Program-made: the position numbers and the translations under genes
The notes under the pieces: generated by a model
Databases searched by the model: none
The model's input: the letters and a program-made list of their open reading frames with translations, nothing else
Told to the model about the DNA's origin: nothing
Shown: in pieces, positions 5,248-9,199 of the stretch
Layout of the letters: every line of letters begins with the position of its first letter
How positions within the stretch are numbered: the first letter of the stretch is position 1
Assembly (NCBI GenBank): GCA_023416275.1
Contig: JAEZIB010000183.1
Location: forward strand, 1 to 9,199
DNA length: 9,199 nt
From: Bacillota bacterium
Lineage (GTDB): Bacteria > Bacillota > Clostridia > Acetivibrionales > DSM-1351
Direction: 5' to 3'

Positions 5248-8200
5248 ATACCATGACCTCCTCTTCTAAAGGAATATAAACATTCAAATTAAATCCACCT
5301 TCACCGCTAGAACCATAAATAAGTTTTCCATTAACTGAGTTTACTCTCTGTTCCATTCCAACTAACCCCATGCCTTTTTTTATATGACTGCTACCAATCC
5401 CATTGTCTATAATAAAAAGTCTAATAGAATCCTTTTCAATAACAAGTGATATTATGACCTTTTTTGCTTTTCCATGACGTACTGCATTTGTAATTGCTTC
5501 CTGGCAAATTCTATAGATAACTTCATTATATTCCGATAAACATCTATTTCTCTCGCCATCAAGATTTAGGTCTATTTCTATTCCTAAATAACTGTACTCT
5601 ATTACCAGTTTTCTAAGAGAATTAATTAAGTTATTTTCTTCAAGGTCTTTAGGACCAAAGCCCTTAATTGATCTTCTTAATTCTCTTAGCCCAGCCTTTG
5701 CAGTATGATTTACAGCATCAATTTTTTCTACTGCCTTTTCTGGGTCCTCAAGGCATGTCCTACTGCAGACTTCAAGTTGAGTTATTATTAGAGTCATAGC
5801 ATAACCAAGTGTGTCGTGAAGATCCCTTGCCATCCTGTTTCTTTCTTTTTCGGCTGCAAGTTCTTCTACTACCTTCGTATGCTCTCTTAATTTTTGAATC
5901 ATATATTCAAGCTCAGCATTCTTTTTATTTAATTGCTCCGTCCTTTCACAGACTTTTTGCTCAAGGTTAATACTCCACTTTTCAATCTCTTCTGAATATT
6001 TCTTCAAGCGCTTATAAAGACGCGCATTTTCTATGGATACTCCTGCCTGACTGCAAATTAGCTCTAAAGCCTTTCTGTCTTCCTCATCAAATAGCCCTGA
6101 CATCAGCTTATTATCAAGATAAATTACTCCTAAAAGTTCTTTTTTATTTATAATAGGAGCACAGATAACTGATCTAATTTCCTGTGAAATAACACTGTGC
6201 TGCATATTTAGTTGACTGTCAGCCAAAGCATCATAAATAATAATAGGCTTTAACTCTTTTTCAACCTGTGAGATAATTTTTTTACTTAACTCATGGGATG
6301 AATTTGTTATTTCATAACCATTGATATTACGTACAACATTTACTTCAAGCTTTTTGTCGCCTTTCTCTGGATAAAGCAGCACAATTCCCCTCTGTGCTCC
6401 TAATAATTCGATAGCATTATCCATTATTTTTTCAAGCAGGACGTCAATATCCAATATTGAACTTATAACCCTTCCCGTTCTTACAACAGCGTCAAATTTA
6501 TTACTTACAATTAGCAAATCGATATTTTTATCTTCACTATATCCGATGGATTTTTCCAACTCATTTCCAATTATTTCATCACATTTTTTTATATATTCCT
6601 TAGCCCCTATCTCAGCGAATAAATTATAAGCTTTCTTGATATTTCTAAGATAGTCATTTTCCCTTTTAAGATTTTTAAGGAAACCTGCATATTCAAACAG
6701 ACTGTATCCTAACTCATACCTCCTATTAATTGCGCTGCAGTGTTTAATACTTTTCTTATAGAACCTTTCAGAAAGCCTATTCTTATTTCTTAAAGCATAG
6801 TACCCTGCCATGACTCTCAATGAAGCCCCATAAATATTAGGCCATATGCGAGTAATATTCATTGCCATAATACAAGCTTTGAATACTTTGCTTAATTCTT
6901 TATTATTAAAATCCTTCCGCAATGTGTGAGTTGATTTTAACAACACCAAGTATGTCTGAGCCAGCATCACATAAGCATTTCCAATACTTTCCTTATTGAG
7001 ATTATACTTTTTGTCTAGCTCAATTGCTTTTTCGAAATACTCTAAAGCCTTATGGTATTCTTTCTTTTCATAATGTATAACTCCTAAACAATATATGGCT
7101 AAACAGTATGGAAACCATAGTTTCTCGTTCTCCCCAATCTCGATTGACTGGTTAACTAGTACTGTGGCTTTTTCATACTCTCCCTTTTCTATATAGCACC
7201 ATGCCAGCCTTGCTTTTCCAAAACAAACACCATAATAGTTTTCAATTTTATTCGACATTTCAATATACTGATTCAATTTTTCACAAGCTTTTGCATAGTT
7301 GCCAGTATACTGATATATAGATCCAACAATATTTAAGTTTGCAGAATACTCCCATACATCACCAACTTGTTTAAATGTTTCAGTAGACTCCATCACCGAG
7401 TCCATAGAGCGTTGATAATTGCCCTGCCACAAATGAACATATGCAATAAGCTGTAAACTCTGTGCTATACCATATTTATCTCCAAGTTCCTTTTTCATTT
7501 GTAATGCAATTTCATGAAAATTCATAGCCCTTTTATAGTTTCCATTTATAGCACTTTGCATAGCATAGCCCGTATAAAGTACGCAAATTTCTCTACTTCC
7601 TGCTAATCTCCTTCTAGCTATGTTCATACCCTTAATTGAAATGAGCCTTATTTTATCAGGACTACTAACAGCATATGACCAACACAAAGGATAAAATATA
7701 ATCAGCTTTTCTTTCTCTTCTTCACTGAAATCCTTTTCTCTTCTATTAAATATAGTACTTGTAAAAAATTTATTGTATACAATTAGTTTTAAATATTCTT
7801 TTACCAGCGCAAGCCTCAGATTCCTCTTATCATTTGGTATCTCTTCCCCTAGCAGATTAAGCGCCTCAATAAGATAAGTTTGAGCCTCTTTTAAATTACC
7901 CTTTTTCAAATAAGCAGTACCTATCTTACTCAATATTTTTGCTCTAGCAAGGGCATTATCATAAAATGGTAATATTTTTTTTGCAATATGTACAGCCTTG
8001 TCACTGTCGCCAACAATAATATATGCCTCTACCATATCATTATATATGTATATGAAGTCTTTAGGGCTGAGCTGTTTATCATCTTCCATATATTCCTCTG
8101 CTAATTTAAAGTACCGTAGTGCATCCTCAGTTGCAAATGATTCTTTAGATTTGTAAGCAGCAGGAATAACATATTTAAGAGCCTTTTTCCTGTCACAACT

Positions 8201-9199
8201 CTCTATATAGTGATGTACAATGTCAAAGAAGTAGCGTTCCTTATCACCCTCATATAATGTTTCCAAGATTTCAGCTAGCTCATAATGCAACTGCCTCCTC
8301 TCATCGGCATGCATTTTTTCCAGCACAACATCTCTTATGCGATTATGAGTAAATTTGTACATACCTTTTTGAGCCAAAGGCCCTATAATCTGTATATCAC
8401 TTATTTGGTCTAAAATATTAACAAGTTCGGTCCACCCGATACCAGAAAGCATCTCTAAAATACCAGCATCAAAATTTCTCCCTATAATAGCTGCTTTTTC
8501 TAGAATACTGCGCTGATTATCTGATATATTTGCCAATCTTTTAAGTACGATACCTACGATATTTTCAGGCAAATCAAAATCGTTAAGTACATCCCAATTT
8601 AATATCCATCTATCTTCTTCAAAAACCAATATTGAATTATCTTCCAGCGTTCTAATCAAATTAGTAGCATATAAAGGATTACCTCTTGATTTTATATATA
8701 CGTATTTTGAAAATCCAGGCAAATCATGTGCACATTCTCCAATGCCCAACTCTACTAACTTTCCTATCCCCTCGTAACTAAGGGGATAGAGCTTTAAAAG
8801 CTGAATAGCTTGCGACTTAACATTCTTCATATATATTTTTTTAATGCCGCTATTTTCTGCTACTTCATCATCTCTAAAAGTACCTATAATCAAAAGGTTT
8901 GATTTAAAAGCTCCCTTTACAATTTCTTCCAAAATGTTTAGTGAACCTGAATCTGCCCACTGAAGATCTTCTATTAAAATCACACAAAATCTTTTCTCAG
9001 ATGCTAAATTCAAAAAAAAGTCAGCAACTGTAATCAAAAACCTTTTTAGTTCCCGAGCCGGTTCCAAAGAAGATACATGGGCTGTTTCACCTAATATTCT
9101 TACAGCTCGGGGATTTAATGTTGTTATGCAACCACCCAAGTTTCCCAAAACATTTCTCAGCCGTCTTGTCTCAGCGAGCTGAATAGCAGTATCATAATC
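5219..9199 (-). CDS. Giant cytoplasmic sensor histidine kinase with ATPase, TPR and GAF domains, 5' end outside the window
   Basis: 1326 codons are visible and the frame is open at the right edge; the TTG at 9148 is internal, not the start. Residues are counted from the edge. An AAA/STAND ATPase lacks its P-loop here (off the edge) but shows Walker B VILIEDLQWAD at 73-83, IIGTFRDDE at about 104-112, and the helical FTHNRIRDVVLEKM near 285. TPR-like helical pairs fill about 375-870 (ALEYFEKAIELDKKY is typical). GAF is about 905-1055 (RSVICAPIINKKELLGVIYLDN), then a coiled coil. HisKA_3 has the phosphoacceptor His1128 in RMARDLHDTLG, and HATPase_c has the N box QEAITNAVRHG (N1238) and DNGIG. 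No membrane segment is seen. The order matches proteins annotated as trifunctional Ser/Thr kinase/ATPase/histidine kinase, so an N-terminal Ser/Thr kinase is expected upstream but not visible. The signal sensed is unknown. Confidence 0.93.
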   Translation of the reverse strand, partial: DYDTAIQLAETRRLRNVLGNLGGCITTLNPRAVRILGETAHVSSLEPARELKRFLITVADFFLNLASEKRFCVILIEDLQWADSGSLNILEEIVKGAFKSNLLIIGTFRDDEVAENSGIKKIYMKNVKSQAIQLLKLYPLSYEGIGKLVELGIGECAHDLPGFSKYVYIKSRGNPLYATNLIRTLEDNSILVFEEDRWILNWDVLNDFDLPENIVGIVLKRLANISDNQRSILEKAAIIGRNFDAGILEMLSGIGWTELVNILDQISDIQIIGPLAQKGMYKFTHNRIRDVVLEKMHADERRQLHYELAEILETLYEGDKERYFFDIVHHYIESCDRKKALKYVIPAAYKSKESFATEDALRYFKLAEEYMEDDKQLSPKDFIYIYNDMVEAYIIVGDSDKAVHIAKKILPFYDNALARAKILSKIGTAYLKKGNLKEAQTYLIEALNLLGEEIPNDKRNLRLALVKEYLKLIVYNKFFTSTIFNRREKDFSEEEKEKLIIFYPLCWSYAVSSPDKIRLISIKGMNIARRRLAGSREICVLYTGYAMQSAINGNYKRAMNFHEIALQMKKELGDKYGIAQSLQLIAYVHLWQGNYQRSMDSVMESTETFKQVGDVWEYSANLNIVGSIYQYTGNYAKACEKLNQYIEMSNKIENYYGVCFGKARLAWCYIEKGEYEKATVLVNQSIEIGENEKLWFPYCLAIYCLGVIHYEKKEYHKALEYFEKAIELDKKYNLNKESIGNAYVMLAQTYLVLLKSTHTLRKDFNNKELSKVFKACIMAMNITRIWPNIYGASLRVMAGYYALRNKNRLSERFYKKSIKHCSAINRRYELGYSLFEYAGFLKNLKRENDYLRNIKKAYNLFAEIGAKEYIKKCDEIIGNELEKSIGYSEDKNIDLLIVSNKFDAVVRTGRVISSILDIDVLLEKIMDNAIELLGAQRGIVLLYPEKGDKKLEVNVVRNINGYEITNSSHELSKKIISQVEKELKPIIIYDALADSQLNMQHSVISQEIRSVICAPIINKKELLGVIYLDNKLMSGLFDEEDRKALELICSQAGVSIENARLYKRLKKYSEEIEKWSINLEQKVCERTEQLNKKNAELEYMIQKLREHTKVVEELAAEKERNRMARDLHDTLGYAMTLIITQLEVCSRTCLEDPEKAVEKIDAVNHTAKAGLRELRRSIKGFGPKDLEENNLINSLRKLVIEYSYLGIEIDLNLDGERNRCLSEYNEVIYRICQEAITNAVRHGKAKKVIISLVIEKDSIRLFIIDNGIGSSHIKKGMGLVGMEQRVNSVNGKLIYGSSGEGGFNLNVYIPLEEEVMVFDKGSYYRG
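5257..5262 (-). promoter_or_regulatory. Response regulator ribosome binding site inside the kinase gene
   Basis: AGGAGG on the minus strand lies within the last codons of the sensor kinase (the Glu-Glu-Glu-Val segment), 9 nt before the TTG at 5247. The overlap suggests translational coupling of kinase and regulator. Confidence 0.75.

Noticed and set aside
9146..9148. TTG as start of the sensor kinase
   Set aside because: The frame stays open to the window edge and the visible protein starts in the middle of an ATPase domain, so the true start lies outside.

Overview
The window comes from a low-GC, cellulose-degrading member of the Clostridia. The diagnostic gene is the first part of a primary cellulosome scaffoldin with a family 3 carbohydrate-binding module, two X2 modules and type I cohesins. 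X2 plus cohesin in one scaffoldin is typical of the mesophilic cellulosome producers (relatives of CipC, CbpA and CipA). The AT-rich intergenic DNA, strong AGGAGG ribosome binding sites and TTG starts fit a clostridium. I cannot name the species.

All genes lie on the minus strand, so the order of transcription runs from the right end to the left end. (1) 9199-5219: a very large cytoplasmic sensor protein, 5' end outside the window, with an AAA/STAND-type ATPase, TPR array, GAF, HisKA_3 and HATPase_c. (2) 5247-4597: its overlapping NarL/LuxR-type response regulator. (3) 4596-3501: about 1.1 kb without a confident gene. It holds a strong minus-strand promoter, a possible 24-codon gene, hairpins and a terminator-like hairpin facing the other way. 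(4) 3500-2754: a SigI-type sigma factor with a TTG start and no RsgI anti-sigma gene behind it. (5) 2753-2269: a terminator-like inverted repeat, a good sigma-A-type promoter, then a leader of about 300 nt that folds into a closed, nested structure. (6) 2268-1: the scaffoldin, 3' end outside the window.

The region reads as a regulatory block placed before a cellulosome gene cluster: an intracellular sensor kinase and response regulator, an alternative sigma factor of the family that controls cellulosome genes in Acetivibrio thermocellus, and a structured 5' leader on the scaffoldin mRNA. That these parts act together is inferred from their order. No regulator binding site or sigma-I promoter could be assigned with confidence. 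The most novel-looking element is the structured scaffoldin leader at 2301-2516.
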